Shown: positions 1 to 9,409 of the stretch, one piece after another
Layout: every line of letters starts with the position of its first letter
Position numbering within the stretch: the first letter of the stretch is position 1
NCBI GenBank assembly: GCA_002449135.1
Contig: DKCH01000057.1
Location: 13,954-72,828 of the forward strand
Direction: 5' to 3'
DNA from: Caryophanales bacterium UBA6879
GTDB lineage: Bacteria > Bacillota_I > Bacilli_A > RFN20 > CAG-288
Length of the DNA stretch: 58,875 nt
Notes under the pieces: generated by a model
Told to the model about the DNA's origin: nothing
The model's input: the letters and a program-made list of their open reading frames with translations, nothing else
The model's database searches: none
Made by a program: the position numbers and the translations under genes

Positions 1-1
1 A

Positions 2-349
2 GGATTAATATTAGGAAAACCTCTTTATAAAGGTGCTAAAGTCCTTTTAATAGATGATGTAGTAACTTCTGGTATCTCTATTGAAGAATCTATTTCCTTA
101 CTAAAGGATATTGAAAATATAGAAATAATTGGCTTAGTAGTTTCTGTAAATAGACAAGAAAAAAGTAAAGACTCTGAATATTCAGCTTTAGATCAAATAA
201 GTATAAAGCATAATTTTAAAACCAGCGCTATAGTCACAATGAAAGAAATAATTTCTTATCTTAAAGAAACTCATTTAGAGATCCTAACCCCTCAAATGGA
301 AGAAAAGATTATTAAATACTATAAAGAATATGGAGCAGTAAACTTTTAA
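2..349 (+). CDS. pyrE: Orotate phosphoribosyltransferase, C-terminal part
   Basis: The reading frame is open from the window edge to a TAA stop and encodes the last 115 residues. The first residues contain the PRPP-binding loop VLLIDDVVTSG, followed by a helix and a strand that ends in SVNRQE. The tail (TMKEIISYLKE, then YYKEYGAVNF) follows the pattern of the long E. coli-type PyrE, which ends in a similar TLKDLIAYLEE and YREEFGV pattern. PyrE joins orotate to PRPP to make OMP in pyrimidine synthesis. The start lies outside the window. It converges on the P-type ATPase gene, whose stop is only 14 bp away, and no clear hairpin terminator separates the two. The assignment rests on recognised motifs; another phosphoribosyltransferase is less likely because of the PyrE-like tail. 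Confidence 0.85.
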   Translation, partial: GLILGKPLYKGAKVLLIDDVVTSGISIEESISLLKDIENIEIIGLVVSVNRQEKSKDSEYSALDQISIKHNFKTSAIVTMKEIISYLKETHLEILTPQMEEKIIKYYKEYGAVNF

Positions 350-363
350 AACTAAGAATTTAT

Positions 364-3063
364 TTAACTGTTATTTTTTAATTTATTTTTATTAACTTTT
401 CCTTTAAAATCATCAATTCTAATTAAAAACATAATTAATAAATATAAAGGAATATCTATTAAAATAATACCCAAATAAGCCATCCATCCTAAAAAAGTCA
501 TTTGATTTAAAATATCTAATTTTAGCATGCTATAAGGGAAGAAAAGTAAAATGACAAAAGAAGCTATAAAAGAACAAGAAAATAAAATAGCTCTAAATTT
601 ATTAAATGGTAAACAAAGTAAAAGTAAAGGTACTAAACCAATAGTAGTAAGAACTAAAATTTCTAAATTAGAAGAAGCTAAAGAAAATTCATCAATACCA
701 TTAGCTAAAGCGTTAGGATTATAACCATAATCAATAATTATTCCTTTAGTATATAAAATTCCTTTAGCAAGCATCGCTGCAAAAACAGCTATAAACATAC
801 AAAAACCAGCCGGTGCAGCATTCTTTAAAACGTTTTTCATAAAGTTACCCTTAATTAACTTATTATTTGGTTGAAGTGCTAAGAAAAATGAAGGCATACC
901 TATAATACAAACTTCTAAAACAATCATATTTTTAGGAGTAAATGGATAACCAAATGGTATAGTTTTACTTGCTAAACCAAAAATAATTACTGAAATAGTA
1001 AGTAACATAGTAAATATAGTTTTCATAATATATAAAGAAGCTGATAGCTGAATATTATTAATAACTCTTCTACCTTCTTTAACAACTTCAGGCATTGAAG
1101 CAAAGTTAGAATCAAGTAAAACTAAATGAGCAACCGCCTTAGTAGCATCTGTACCATTATTCATCGCAATAGAGCAATCCGCCTGTTTCATAGCTAAAAT
1201 ATCATTAACACCATCACCAGTCATAGCTACAATTTCACCATCATTTTTTAACGCTTTTACTAATGCGGCTTTTTGATCAGGAGTTACTCTACCAAAAACA
1301 GTATACTGGTTAGCAATAGAACTAACCTTTTCAAGTGACATACCTTCCAATGAAATATATTTATCCGCCCCTTCTACACCACATTTATTAGCAATGTTAT
1401 AAACAGTAACAGGATTATCTCCAGAAATTATCTTAATTTTTACATCATTTTCTTTAAACCATTTAATAGTTGAATATGCTTCATCTCTAATATGGTCAAT
1501 TAAAGAAACTAAACAAACAACTTTTAATGGATTTACTATTTTATCATTTTCTATTTTTTCAATTTCAACTAAAGCAATAACTCTATTACCATTACCTGTT
1601 TCTTTTTCGACAAATTTCTCAACTTCTAAATCACTTTTATTAAAAACATATTCTGGAGCTCCTAAAGCGTAGGAATGTCCATCCATAAAAGTAATAGCTG
1701 AATATTTTCTTGCTGAAGAAAAAGGTAATTTGACTTTAGGAATTAAAGTAGAATTAGTTTTAAAATGATTAATTAACGCTTGACTTGTAGCATTATTAGC
1801 TTCAAAAGCGTGTAAGTAAGAGCCCATTAAAATACTTAAATCAATAGAAGAATCTAGTTGCTTTATTTCTTCTACTTTCATAGTTCCATCAGTTAAAGTT
1901 CCTGTTTTATCCAAACATAAAGTAGTAACTCTTGATAATCTTTCAATAGAATAAAGATCTTGAACAGATGTATGTCTTTTTGATAATTGTATAACTCCAA
2001 CACATAAAGCAGCCGAAACTAATAAAACAAGTCCAGAAGGAATCATACCAATAGCACTAGCAGAAGTCTTTTGTGCAATATACTGAAAAAGTTCAAATCC
2101 TGATAAATTTGATTTAATACCATTAGCATAATTTGTATAAATCATTAAACCTGTAATTGGTAATAAAACTATAGAAATTATAGTAATAAAGGCATTAATT
2201 GATCTTCTTAAAATAGAAGTGTTTTTCTTATAAGTTTTTGCTTCCTGCTGAAGCTTACCAGAAAAAGTATCTTTACCAACTTTTTCAACTTTACCAATAC
2301 ATGAACCAGCAACAACAAATGAACCAGAAAGAAGCAAATCACCAACTTTTTTCTTAATAGGTAAAGATTCACCAGTTAAAGGAGATTCATCAACCTCAAC
2401 TTCACCTTCCTTAACAATAGTATCAACACCTAATTGATCACCTTGCTTTATCATAATAATATCATCTAAAACTATTAAAGATTGAAGCATTTCAATCTTA
2501 CGCCCATTCCTTACGACCTTACATTTAGGAGAAGTAATAAGCCTTAATCTATCAATAGTTACTTTTGATCTAATTTCTTGAATAATACCAACAAGAATAT
2601 TTAAAAAGACAATTCCAAGAAAGAAAAAATCAAACAAACTTGCTTTAGCAAAAGCAAGAACAATAGCAATACAAATCATCAAAACATTAAAATAAGTAAA
2701 AACATTAGAAAAAATTATAAAAAGAATAGACTTTGTATATTTATTAGGAACCTTATTTATTAAATTTTCATTAATTCTTTCAGCTACTTGCTCATTAGTA
2801 AGTCCTTTATTTAAAGGAGGGTCAAAACGCTTTACATTGCGTCTTCGCATTTCTTCTTCATATTCTTTTAAAATTTGTTTCTTAGATTTTCTTCTAGACG
2901 AAAAAAGTTTTTTAACAATTTGAAGTTCAATAGTTTCATCTAAATCAAAAGACAACTTATTAAACTTAAGTTCATCTTTTTGATTATTATCTTGTTTAGC
3001 TAAAGATTCTGCTTCTTTTATACTTTCTACTTGTATTTTTTTCTCTTCTATCTTTTTACCCAT
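364..3063 (-). CDS. Cation-transporting P-type ATPase (CtpE-like, substrate unknown)
   Basis: This is an 899-residue P-type ATPase of the inner membrane. It has the actuator loop TGES (230-233), the phosphorylation motif DKTGT (Asp385), the hinge motif GDGVND (616-621), two N-terminal and several C-terminal membrane segments. The membrane motif before the phosphorylation site reads IPSGL (341-345) where most calcium and magnesium pumps have PEGL. There is no N-terminal heavy-metal domain and no CPC motif, so a copper or zinc pump is unlikely. The overall pattern resembles the HAD-IC/CtpE group, where calcium has been proposed as a substrate; I cannot decide the ion from the sequence. The first 80 residues are charged and probably cytosolic. 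The start is set by a GAGGGAT ribosome site. It sits downstream of rsmI with a 59 bp gap that could hold its own promoter. Confidence 0.85.
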   Translation of the reverse strand: MGKKIEEKKIQVESIKEAESLAKQDNNQKDELKFNKLSFDLDETIELQIVKKLFSSRRKSKKQILKEYEEEMRRRNVKRFDPPLNKGLTNEQVAERINENLINKVPNKYTKSILFIIFSNVFTYFNVLMICIAIVLAFAKASLFDFFFLGIVFLNILVGIIQEIRSKVTIDRLRLITSPKCKVVRNGRKIEMLQSLIVLDDIIMIKQGDQLGVDTIVKEGEVEVDESPLTGESLPIKKKVGDLLLSGSFVVAGSCIGKVEKVGKDTFSGKLQQEAKTYKKNTSILRRSINAFITIISIVLLPITGLMIYTNYANGIKSNLSGFELFQYIAQKTSASAIGMIPSGLVLLVSAALCVGVIQLSKRHTSVQDLYSIERLSRVTTLCLDKTGTLTDGTMKVEEIKQLDSSIDLSILMGSYLHAFEANNATSQALINHFKTNSTLIPKVKLPFSSARKYSAITFMDGHSYALGAPEYVFNKSDLEVEKFVEKETGNGNRVIALVEIEKIENDKIVNPLKVVCLVSLIDHIRDEAYSTIKWFKENDVKIKIISGDNPVTVYNIANKCGVEGADKYISLEGMSLEKVSSIANQYTVFGRVTPDQKAALVKALKNDGEIVAMTGDGVNDILAMKQADCSIAMNNGTDATKAVAHLVLLDSNFASMPEVVKEGRRVINNIQLSASLYIMKTIFTMLLTISVIIFGLASKTIPFGYPFTPKNMIVLEVCIIGMPSFFLALQPNNKLIKGNFMKNVLKNAAPAGFCMFIAVFAAMLAKGILYTKGIIIDYGYNPNALANGIDEFSLASSNLEILVLTTIGLVPLLLLCLPFNKFRAILFSCSFIASFVILLFFPYSMLKLDILNQMTFLGWMAYLGIILIDIPLYLLIMFLIRIDDFKGKVNKNKLKNNS

Positions 3064-3122
3064 TTTATCCCTCTTAAATATTTTATACTTTGATACTATT
3101 AAAACGCTAAAGATTATTATAT

Positions 3123-3989
3123 TTATTTTTTATCAGTTAACAATTTATAAAGATAGTTTTTCTTTATTGGATAAATTGTAGATAAAATTTTAGAAACTTC
3201 ACTAATTGAATATCCACCTTTAATTAATTTGTTTGCACATTCTAAATACTTATCATCATTAGACTCTTCAATTTGATTACCTTCTAAAACAATAACGTAT
3301 TCTCCCTTAATTAAAGATGATTTAAAATCTTCAATATCACCAATATTCATATAAGTATATTCTTCATATAACTTAGTAAGTTCTCTAGCTAAAACTAATC
3401 TTTTTGTCTTAGGAAAAACCTCTTGAAAAGCTTCTAATGTTTCTAATAAGCGGTGTGGGGCTTCATAAAATAACATTGTTTCTTTTTTATTAATTAACTT
3501 TTCTAAAAAAGCAATTTTTGCTTGCTTTTTAGTAGGTAAAAACCCATAAAAAGTAAAATCCGCCGTATCAAATCCAGACATAATCAAGGCTTGTAAAAAA
3601 GCTGATGGTCCTAAAATGGTAGAAACATTAATATCTAAACTTAGAGCTTTAGTTAAAAGTAAACTACCTGGATCTGAAATTCCTGGATTTCCAGCATCAG
3701 AAACAAAACATGCTAATAAGTTTTTATTTTTAATTTCTTCTAAATATGTATTAGCCACACTTTCTTCTTTATAAGAAAAACAAGAAACAAGCTTTTTATA
3801 TGTAATATTTAAAGAATGAAGTAAATTAGCAGTATTTCTTGTATCTTCTGCAAAAATAATATCAGCCTTAGCTAATATTTCCTTAGCACGCAAAGAAATA
3901 TCTTCTAAATTACCAATAGGTGTCCCTACTAAATAAAGTAAGCCGTTATTTTTACTATTTACATAAGGTTGTACTTTTTTAATAGCCAT
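3123..3989 (-). CDS. rsmI: 16S rRNA (cytidine1402-2'-O)-methyltransferase
   Basis: A 288-residue protein of the tetrapyrrole-methylase fold. The family signature GTPIGNLEDIS is at residues 22-32 and is followed by AEDTRNT and SDAGNPGISDPG, the SAM-binding and active-site loops. RsmI methylates the 2'-OH of C1402 in the decoding centre of 16S rRNA. The length is normal for the family (about 280-290). The gene is the last one in the dnaX-recR-tmk-holB-ricT operon, starting 2 bp after the ricT stop. The B. subtilis homologue (yabC/yraL region) lies near yaaT and holB in a similar way. The ribosome site is weak (AAAGG about 14 nt upstream), so translation may depend on coupling to ricT. Confidence 0.95.
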   Translation of the reverse strand: MAIKKVQPYVNSKNNGLLYLVGTPIGNLEDISLRAKEILAKADIIFAEDTRNTANLLHSLNITYKKLVSCFSYKEESVANTYLEEIKNKNLLACFVSDAGNPGISDPGSLLLTKALSLDINVSTILGPSAFLQALIMSGFDTADFTFYGFLPTKKQAKIAFLEKLINKKETMLFYEAPHRLLETLEAFQEVFPKTKRLVLARELTKLYEEYTYMNIGDIEDFKSSLIKGEYVIVLEGNQIEESNDDKYLECANKLIKGGYSISEVSKILSTIYPIKKNYLYKLLTDKK

Positions 3990-3991
3990 AA

Positions 3992-5014
3992 TTAGTTTGT
4001 ACCTTTATCATTAGTATTATTTAAATTATTTGGGTTATTTGGTTTGTTTTTTTGATAGTTGTTATTCTTATAATTATTATATTTTTTAAAACTCTTATTA
4101 TTGTATTTTTGATTATTTGAATTATTGTTTTTATTATCATTATTAGTATTAAAAGTAGAAGATATTACATTAGTAATATTTTGTAAATCCTCATCATTAT
4201 CATCTTTTTTAATAATATTTAAGCCTTTAGATATTCTTTTATAATCATCTAAAGAAACTGTCTCAAAAATATCATCTTTATTTAACGTAACTTTTTGAGA
4301 AAGAATATTAATTGAAGAAACTTTATATGTCTCATTTTTATATTTAACAAAGGTACCTAAACTAGGAAAATATTTTCTTAAGGAAACATAAGCATCATCT
4401 TCATATTTTAAGCAACAAATAAGTTTTCCACATTGACCAGAAAGTTTTGGAATATTAATAGCTAGCATTTGATTCTTAGCCATTTGAATAGTAATTCCTT
4501 CAAAAGAAGTTAAAAAAGTAGAACAACAAAGCCTAAGACCACATACACCTAGTCCACCTACAATTTTAGCTTTATCTCTTGCACCTACTTGTTTCATTTC
4601 AATATGAGCGTGAATTAATCTAGCTAAAATTTTTAATAATTCTCTAAAATCAACTCTATTATCAGCAACATACATAATACGTACTTTAGAATTATCAAAA
4701 GAAGATAAGACATTAAAAACACGCATATCTAATTTAAGGTTATTACATTCTTTTTGAATGACAGGAATTAATTTTTTATCGTTTTCTTTATTTTTTAAAT
4801 TATAAGCAAGATCAGTATCAGTCGCTTTTCTAATAATTTTATTATAAATTGTAGTATCTACTTTATCATCAACTTGTGAACAAGATAGAATAGAACCCAT
4901 ATATGGAGCATCATCAACTAAAACAATAACTTGATCTCCAACATTTAAAGAATTAGAAGAATAACATGCTAGAGGTACATCTTTATCAATTTTAACTTTA
5001 TATACAATTTTCAT
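3992..5014 (-). CDS. ricT: PSP1-domain protein RicT/YaaT
   Basis: A 340-residue protein with the PSP1 domain in its first 265 residues. The conserved cysteine region reads CGLRLCCSTF, with further cysteines in SGQCGKLICCLKYE. In B. subtilis, RicT (YaaT) forms a complex with RicA and RicF that carries 4Fe-4S clusters and works with RNase Y in mRNA maturation. The gene overlaps the stop of holB by one base (TAATG) and has a GGAGGG ribosome site. After residue 270 the protein becomes a 70-residue tail made almost only of Asn, Lys, Tyr and Asp. This tail is not part of the PSP1 core and is probably disordered. No ricA or ricF is visible in the window. Confidence 0.9.
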   Translation of the reverse strand: MKIVYKVKIDKDVPLACYSSNSLNVGDQVIVLVDDAPYMGSILSCSQVDDKVDTTIYNKIIRKATDTDLAYNLKNKENDKKLIPVIQKECNNLKLDMRVFNVLSSFDNSKVRIMYVADNRVDFRELLKILARLIHAHIEMKQVGARDKAKIVGGLGVCGLRLCCSTFLTSFEGITIQMAKNQMLAINIPKLSGQCGKLICCLKYEDDAYVSLRKYFPSLGTFVKYKNETYKVSSINILSQKVTLNKDDIFETVSLDDYKRISKGLNIIKKDDNDEDLQNITNVISSTFNTNNDNKNNNSNNQKYNNKSFKKYNNYKNNNYQKNKPNNPNNLNNTNDKGTN

Positions 5015-5994
5015 TATTTTCCCTCCATAATATAAGCTAATTTTGCTAGAGCTAATGTAAAGTTCAAATTAGCGCTACTTTTTCCATTAATATCTTCTAA
5101 AAAAGCTAAAGCCTTAGAGATATTTTTATAATAAGGCTTCAGTTTAATAACAAATTCTTTATAAGGTGAAGCCTGATTTTCTAATAAAGCATCAGTAAGT
5201 AAAATAATTACGATACTATAAAAATAATTATAACACTTATTTGCTATAACTTTTGAACCGGCTTTTTTAATAGGATTTACAACATCAGAAAATAAACTGA
5301 GGCTTGCTTCTTCTTTTTTATTAATTAAAGTATCTAAATAAGAAATAGCACCATTGTATGCTAAATCAAATTCTTTTGAACTATTAATTTCTTTCTTTTC
5401 TTCTTCCTCATAAGCTAAATAAGAAAGCAAATAATATCTTTCTATTAAAATTTCACCAGAATAATCATTAATTAACTCATCAACATTAGTAGGTAATAAA
5501 TTCAAAATCTGTAAACGAGAAACAATAGTAGGAAGCACCCTTTGTTTATTAGCAGTAGTTAATATAGCAGTAATTTTTCCTTGTGGTTCTTCTAAGAATT
5601 TTAAAAGTCCATTTACAGCTTCTGTAGTAATGTTTTCCACTTGATTAATAATATAAATAGAGCGGTGATTTTTTTCTAAAGAAGAAAGAGAAAAAAAATC
5701 TTCTAATTTATCAATTTGATCTTTTTTAATAAGGCTTTGCTTGCCATCAATTACAATTAAATCAGGAGTAATTCCTTTTAAAAAACGTTCACAAGAGGGA
5801 CATAAGTTACAAGCTAAATCATGTTTTTCACATACTAAAGATTGAGCTAAATAATAAGCAGTTTCTAATAAAGGAGAATTAATATTTCCATTAAGTAAAA
5901 TACCTTGAGGTATTCTATTTGATTTTATCGCATGCTCAAAAAAAGTGGCAATCACCTTTTGTTTATTAATAAAATTCTCCTTAGTAAAATACAT
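5014..5994 (-). CDS. holB: DNA polymerase III delta' subunit
   Basis: A 326-residue AAA+ family clamp-loader subunit. The zinc-binding module is seen as CEKHDLACNLCPSC near residues 55-68, then the sensor-1 region ending in AILTTANKQRVLPTIVSR. The N-terminal P-loop is degenerate, as in other delta' subunits (ILLNGNINSPLLE instead of a GxxGxGK loop). Delta' works with DnaX and delta to load the sliding clamp. The gene starts next to the tmk stop (the two share one base) and has an AAGGA ribosome site. It is in the same operon as dnaX, its complex partner. The region after residue 170 is poorly conserved, which is usual for this subunit. Confidence 0.9.
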   Translation of the reverse strand: MYFTKENFINKQKVIATFFEHAIKSNRIPQGILLNGNINSPLLETAYYLAQSLVCEKHDLACNLCPSCERFLKGITPDLIVIDGKQSLIKKDQIDKLEDFFSLSSLEKNHRSIYIINQVENITTEAVNGLLKFLEEPQGKITAILTTANKQRVLPTIVSRLQILNLLPTNVDELINDYSGEILIERYYLLSYLAYEEEEKKEINSSKEFDLAYNGAISYLDTLINKKEEASLSLFSDVVNPIKKAGSKVIANKCYNYFYSIVIILLTDALLENQASPYKEFVIKLKPYYKNISKALAFLEDINGKSSANLNFTLALAKLAYIMEGK

Positions 5995-6638
5995 TATTTA
6001 TTTTCCTTATTTTTAATAAAGTTTTTAACTAAAACGTAAACCTCATCTAAAACATCATCGAAAGATTTAGAAGCATCAATAACTTTAATACGTTCAGGAA
6101 ATCTTTTAATAACTTCTAAATAACCTTGATGAGCTTTTTGATGAAAATTTAATTTTTCAACATCAAGTCTATTTACTTCTCTTTGAGAATTACTTTCAAT
6201 TCTTTGTAATCCTAAAATAGGATCTAAATCAAAAAATATAGTTAAATCAGGTAAAGTATTATCCGTTGCAAACATATTGATTTTATAAACATTTTCAATA
6301 CCAATTCCACGGGCATATCCTTGATAAGCTAAAGAAGAATCAATATAACGATCCGAAACAACTATTTTGTTTTGTTTTAAAAGAGGGACAACATTTTCAA
6401 CCAAATGTTGTCTTCGGGCTGCAGCATATAATAAAGCTTCAGTTTTAGGATCCATTTCAGTATTCATTTTATCTAAAATAACACTTCTAATTTCTTCTGC
6501 TATTTTATTACCACCAGGTTCTCTTGTTAAAATAATTTCTATTCCATCCTCTTTCAACAATTTATCTTTTAAAGCATGTAATACAGAAGTCTTACCAGAA
6601 CCATCATTACCTTCAAAACTAATAAAGATACCAGCCAT
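5994..6638 (-). CDS. tmk: Thymidylate kinase
   Basis: A 214-residue P-loop kinase that phosphorylates dTMP to dTDP. The Walker A loop is EGNDGSGKTS (residues 9-18), the substrate loop is TREPGG (38-43), and the DRYIDSSLAYQG motif (95-106) is the thymidylate kinase DRY signature followed by the substrate-binding region. The length is normal. An AAAGGGG ribosome site precedes the ATG. It lies between recR and holB, a neighbourhood shared with other Firmicutes, where dTTP supply and replication genes are grouped. Confidence 0.96.
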   Translation of the reverse strand: MAGIFISFEGNDGSGKTSVLHALKDKLLKEDGIEIILTREPGGNKIAEEIRSVILDKMNTEMDPKTEALLYAAARRQHLVENVVPLLKQNKIVVSDRYIDSSLAYQGYARGIGIENVYKINMFATDNTLPDLTIFFDLDPILGLQRIESNSQREVNRLDVEKLNFHQKAHQGYLEVIKRFPERIKVIDASKSFDDVLDEVYVLVKNFIKNKENK

Positions 6639-6639
6639 T

Positions 6640-7242
6640 TTAATCCCCTTTCATTTCTTTACGATCCTTTAAAGAAAGTTCAATAGTTTGTTGATCAACA
6701 TATTCTAAATCTGCACCAACTGGTAAACCATAAGCTAACTTAGTAATTTTGCAACATCCAGCTAAAGCCTTAAAAATATAATGGGCAGTAATTTCACCTT
6801 CTAAGTTTGAATCTAAAGCTACAATTAACTCTTCAATATGTTCTTTTTTTACCAAATCCACTAATTCAGGAATCCTAATATCTTCTGCTTTAATCCCCTT
6901 TATTGGAGAAATAGATCCACCTAAAACAAAATATTTGCCATTAAATTGATTAGTTTTTTCAAAAGCCAAAACTGCTTTTGTTGATGAAAGAACCATCAAT
7001 TTAGAATTATCTCTTGTCTTACTATCACAAATTGGACAAAATGGCGTATCAATATACATTCCGCATCTAGGACACTTATGAACTTGGGTTTGAACTAAAT
7101 TTAAAGCTTGAATAAATTCATCTAAATCCTCTTTAGAAAAACCTAAAGTGGCATAAGCTAACCTTTCAGCAGTTTTATTACCAACAGAAGGTAACTTTTT
7201 ATAACAAGCGATTAATTTAGTAACTGTATTTATTTGTTCCAT
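6640..7242 (-). CDS. recR: Recombination protein RecR
   Basis: A 200-residue protein of normal length. It has an N-terminal helix-hairpin-helix region (LPSVGNKTAERLAY), a four-cysteine zinc finger (CPRCGMYIDTPFCPIC, about residues 58-73) and a TOPRIM domain starting at MVLSS. RecR works with RecO and RecF to load RecA at gaps during repair. The gene begins 1 bp after the ybaB stop and has almost no ribosome site, so it is probably translated by coupling. The dnaX-ybaB-recR order is one of the best conserved in bacteria. Confidence 0.97.
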   Translation of the reverse strand: MEQINTVTKLIACYKKLPSVGNKTAERLAYATLGFSKEDLDEFIQALNLVQTQVHKCPRCGMYIDTPFCPICDSKTRDNSKLMVLSSTKAVLAFEKTNQFNGKYFVLGGSISPIKGIKAEDIRIPELVDLVKKEHIEELIVALDSNLEGEITAHYIFKALAGCCKITKLAYGLPVGADLEYVDQQTIELSLKDRKEMKGD

Positions 7243-7243
7243 C

Positions 7244-7546
7244 TTATTTTAACAATGAAGAAATATCAACATTGCTAGCTAAATTATTATTTGAATCATC
7301 ATTAGCTTTTTTAACTTTTTCTAAGCCTTGATTAATAGCGTTTTTCAACATTTCTTCAAGCATTTCCTTATCAGAAAGTACATCTTTATCAATAGTAAGT
7401 TCTTTTAACTTATAATCACCAGTAAAAACTAGCTTAATTGCCCCATTTGCCTCAACAGTAAATTCTTTTTTAGATAAAGCTTCTTTATTTTCATTAAGCT
7501 TATCTTGCATTTTCATTGCCTGCTCCATTAATTTTGAAAAATCCAT
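7244..7546 (-). CDS. YbaB/EbfC family nucleoid-associated protein
   Basis: A 100-residue protein of the YbaB/EbfC DNA-binding family. The typical start is present (MDFSKLMEQAMKMQDKLNE), followed by a beta-sheet core with the family-like GDYKLKELTID pattern and an acidic C-terminal helix. Family members form dimers shaped like tweezers and bind DNA as a nucleoid factor. A GAGGAG ribosome site lies six bases upstream. It sits between dnaX and recR as in most bacteria, with 3 bp between it and dnaX. Confidence 0.93.
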   Translation of the reverse strand: MDFSKLMEQAMKMQDKLNENKEALSKKEFTVEANGAIKLVFTGDYKLKELTIDKDVLSDKEMLEEMLKNAINQGLEKVKKANDDSNNNLASNVDISSLLK

Positions 7547-7549
7547 ATT

Positions 7550-9310
7550 CTACTCCTCTAAAAATTTCTCTACATTAGTTTTTTTACTTGTAGATGGTTC
7601 CACTTTCGCCCTTATTTCAATAGGATAAGGACTTGGTAATTTATTTGCCTGGGCTAAATTAGTAAAAGCTTTAACATAATCTTGAAAATCATTAACTTTT
7701 AAAGCAATAATACTACCTTCGAAATTAAATAATTCCTTTAAAAGCTTACGTGATAATTGTATATTTTTTAAAGAATTAATAATTAAAATAATTTTATCAT
7801 AATAAGATTTTACAACCACTATATTATTAGCAACCAAAGCTACCTTAGTTTGTAACAAGGCATTAGCTAAAGCACTTAAAGGAGAAGTAACATTTAAAGA
7901 ATGAAGTTTTGCTTCCCAATTTTCATCAAATTCTTTACGCATCTCTTTACTAGCTTGGACCATAATATTTAAAACAAACTTTTCATCTATTTCAATAGCA
8001 CTTAATTTCTTTACATCACCACTAACAGAATTAGAAGCAATCATAGAAGATGTAATTTTAGTTTCTTTTCTTTCATTATTATCAGAAACAACTTCAATTT
8101 TCTTAGTAAAAACTGGCGCTTTAGTTTCTTCAACAATTTTATTTTCTTTTACTTCTTCTACTTTCTTATTTTCAACTTTATTATTATTCTCATTAAGCTC
8201 ATCTTCTTTTACTGCTGAAGGAATATTAACAGCAATTACTTCAGGTTTTAACATCATTTTTAATAAAGTTAATTCAAACTGATCATAGCTAGATAAAGCA
8301 TTTTTGTATTCTCTTTTAGAAGCAATTAAAGTATCTAAATTAGTTCTAATTTCTAATGGAGTAACTAAAACTTTAATAGCCTCTTCAGGCTTTAAATAAG
8401 TAAGTAAACTAGCTTCTCTAGTAGTTCCATATATTAATAAATCTTTATATATATTTATTAAATCATTATGAAGCTTAACTATATCTGCACCTTTTTGATA
8501 TCTTAACTTACTAAATTCCAAAGCTTCTTTAACATTACCTTGATGAATCATTCTTACTAAATCTAATTCTTCTTCTACTCTAAATAAACCAAATAAAGTA
8601 TAAACATCATCTAATTTAATATTTTCTTGAGAATAAGATATTGCTTCATCAAGCAAAGATAAAGCATCTCTAACACCGCCATCAGATAATCTAGCAATTA
8701 CTCTTAATGCTCCTTCTTCATAAGTAATTTTTTCATTTTTTAAAATTCTTTCCATTAAAGAAACTAAATCATCAATACTAACTTTAGAAAAATCAAATCT
8801 TTGAACTCTTGATAAAATAGTAGGTAAAACCTTATTAGGTTCAGTAGTTGCTAAAATAAAAATTACATTACTAGGTGGTTCCTCTAATGTTTTTAACAAG
8901 GCATTAAAAGCAGTAGAAGACATTGAATGTACTTCGTCAATTATATATACCTTATAACGGCCATGCAAAGGAGCATAAGAAACCTGTTCAATAATTTGTC
9001 TTACTGAATCCACACCTGAATTACTAGCCGCATCAACTTCAACAACATCAGGATGAGTACCATTAGTAATTTCAATACAATTTTGACATTTGTTACATTG
9101 ATGACCTAAACCTTCTTCACATTCTAAAGCTTTAGCAAATAGTCTAGCTAAAGAAGTTTTACCAGTTCCCCTAGGTCCACAAAAAAGATATGCATGAGCT
9201 ATTTTGTTTTCTTTTAATGCATTTTCTAGGGTTCTAATTATAGATTGTTGACCAACAACTTCGCTAAAAGTTTGAGGTCTATACTTTCGATATAACGCTT
9301 GATATGCCAT
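7550..9310 (-). CDS. dnaX: DNA polymerase III subunit tau/gamma
   Basis: A 586-residue AAA+ clamp-loader ATPase. The start MAYQALYRKYRPQTFSEVVGQ is the family hallmark. The Walker A loop GPRGTGKTS is at 45-53, a zinc-binding cluster CEEGLGHQCNKCQNC follows, and the DEVHSM Walker B and SRVQRFDF sensor regions come later. Domain III ends near residue 365; after it comes a Lys/Glu/Val-rich linker (about 375-430) and a C-terminal domain that would bind the polymerase. I see no A-AAA-AAG slippery site in the linker, so a separate short gamma form is not indicated. The gene leads the operon; a TATAAT box is seen 28 bp upstream, but no good -35 partner. An AAGGA ribosome site is present. Confidence 0.96.
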   Translation of the reverse strand: MAYQALYRKYRPQTFSEVVGQQSIIRTLENALKENKIAHAYLFCGPRGTGKTSLARLFAKALECEEGLGHQCNKCQNCIEITNGTHPDVVEVDAASNSGVDSVRQIIEQVSYAPLHGRYKVYIIDEVHSMSSTAFNALLKTLEEPPSNVIFILATTEPNKVLPTILSRVQRFDFSKVSIDDLVSLMERILKNEKITYEEGALRVIARLSDGGVRDALSLLDEAISYSQENIKLDDVYTLFGLFRVEEELDLVRMIHQGNVKEALEFSKLRYQKGADIVKLHNDLINIYKDLLIYGTTREASLLTYLKPEEAIKVLVTPLEIRTNLDTLIASKREYKNALSSYDQFELTLLKMMLKPEVIAVNIPSAVKEDELNENNNKVENKKVEEVKENKIVEETKAPVFTKKIEVVSDNNERKETKITSSMIASNSVSGDVKKLSAIEIDEKFVLNIMVQASKEMRKEFDENWEAKLHSLNVTSPLSALANALLQTKVALVANNIVVVKSYYDKIILIINSLKNIQLSRKLLKELFNFEGSIIALKVNDFQDYVKAFTNLAQANKLPSPYPIEIRAKVEPSTSKKTNVEKFLEE

Positions 9311-9409
9311 AATATGTCCTTTTTTATTATATACTAAAAACGATTTTTATTAGAGACAATAATAAGTTAAATATTAAATAGTTGAATTATAATAATTAAA
9401 TTAAATTAA

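Noticed and set aside
6367..6672. Plus-strand 101-codon open frame within tmk
   Set aside because: Antisense to a well-conserved gene, no ribosome site, and low-complexity hydrophobic product.
7550..9310. Programmed frameshift in dnaX giving a short gamma form
   Set aside because: No A-AAA-AAG slippery site is present in the Lys/Glu-rich linker.
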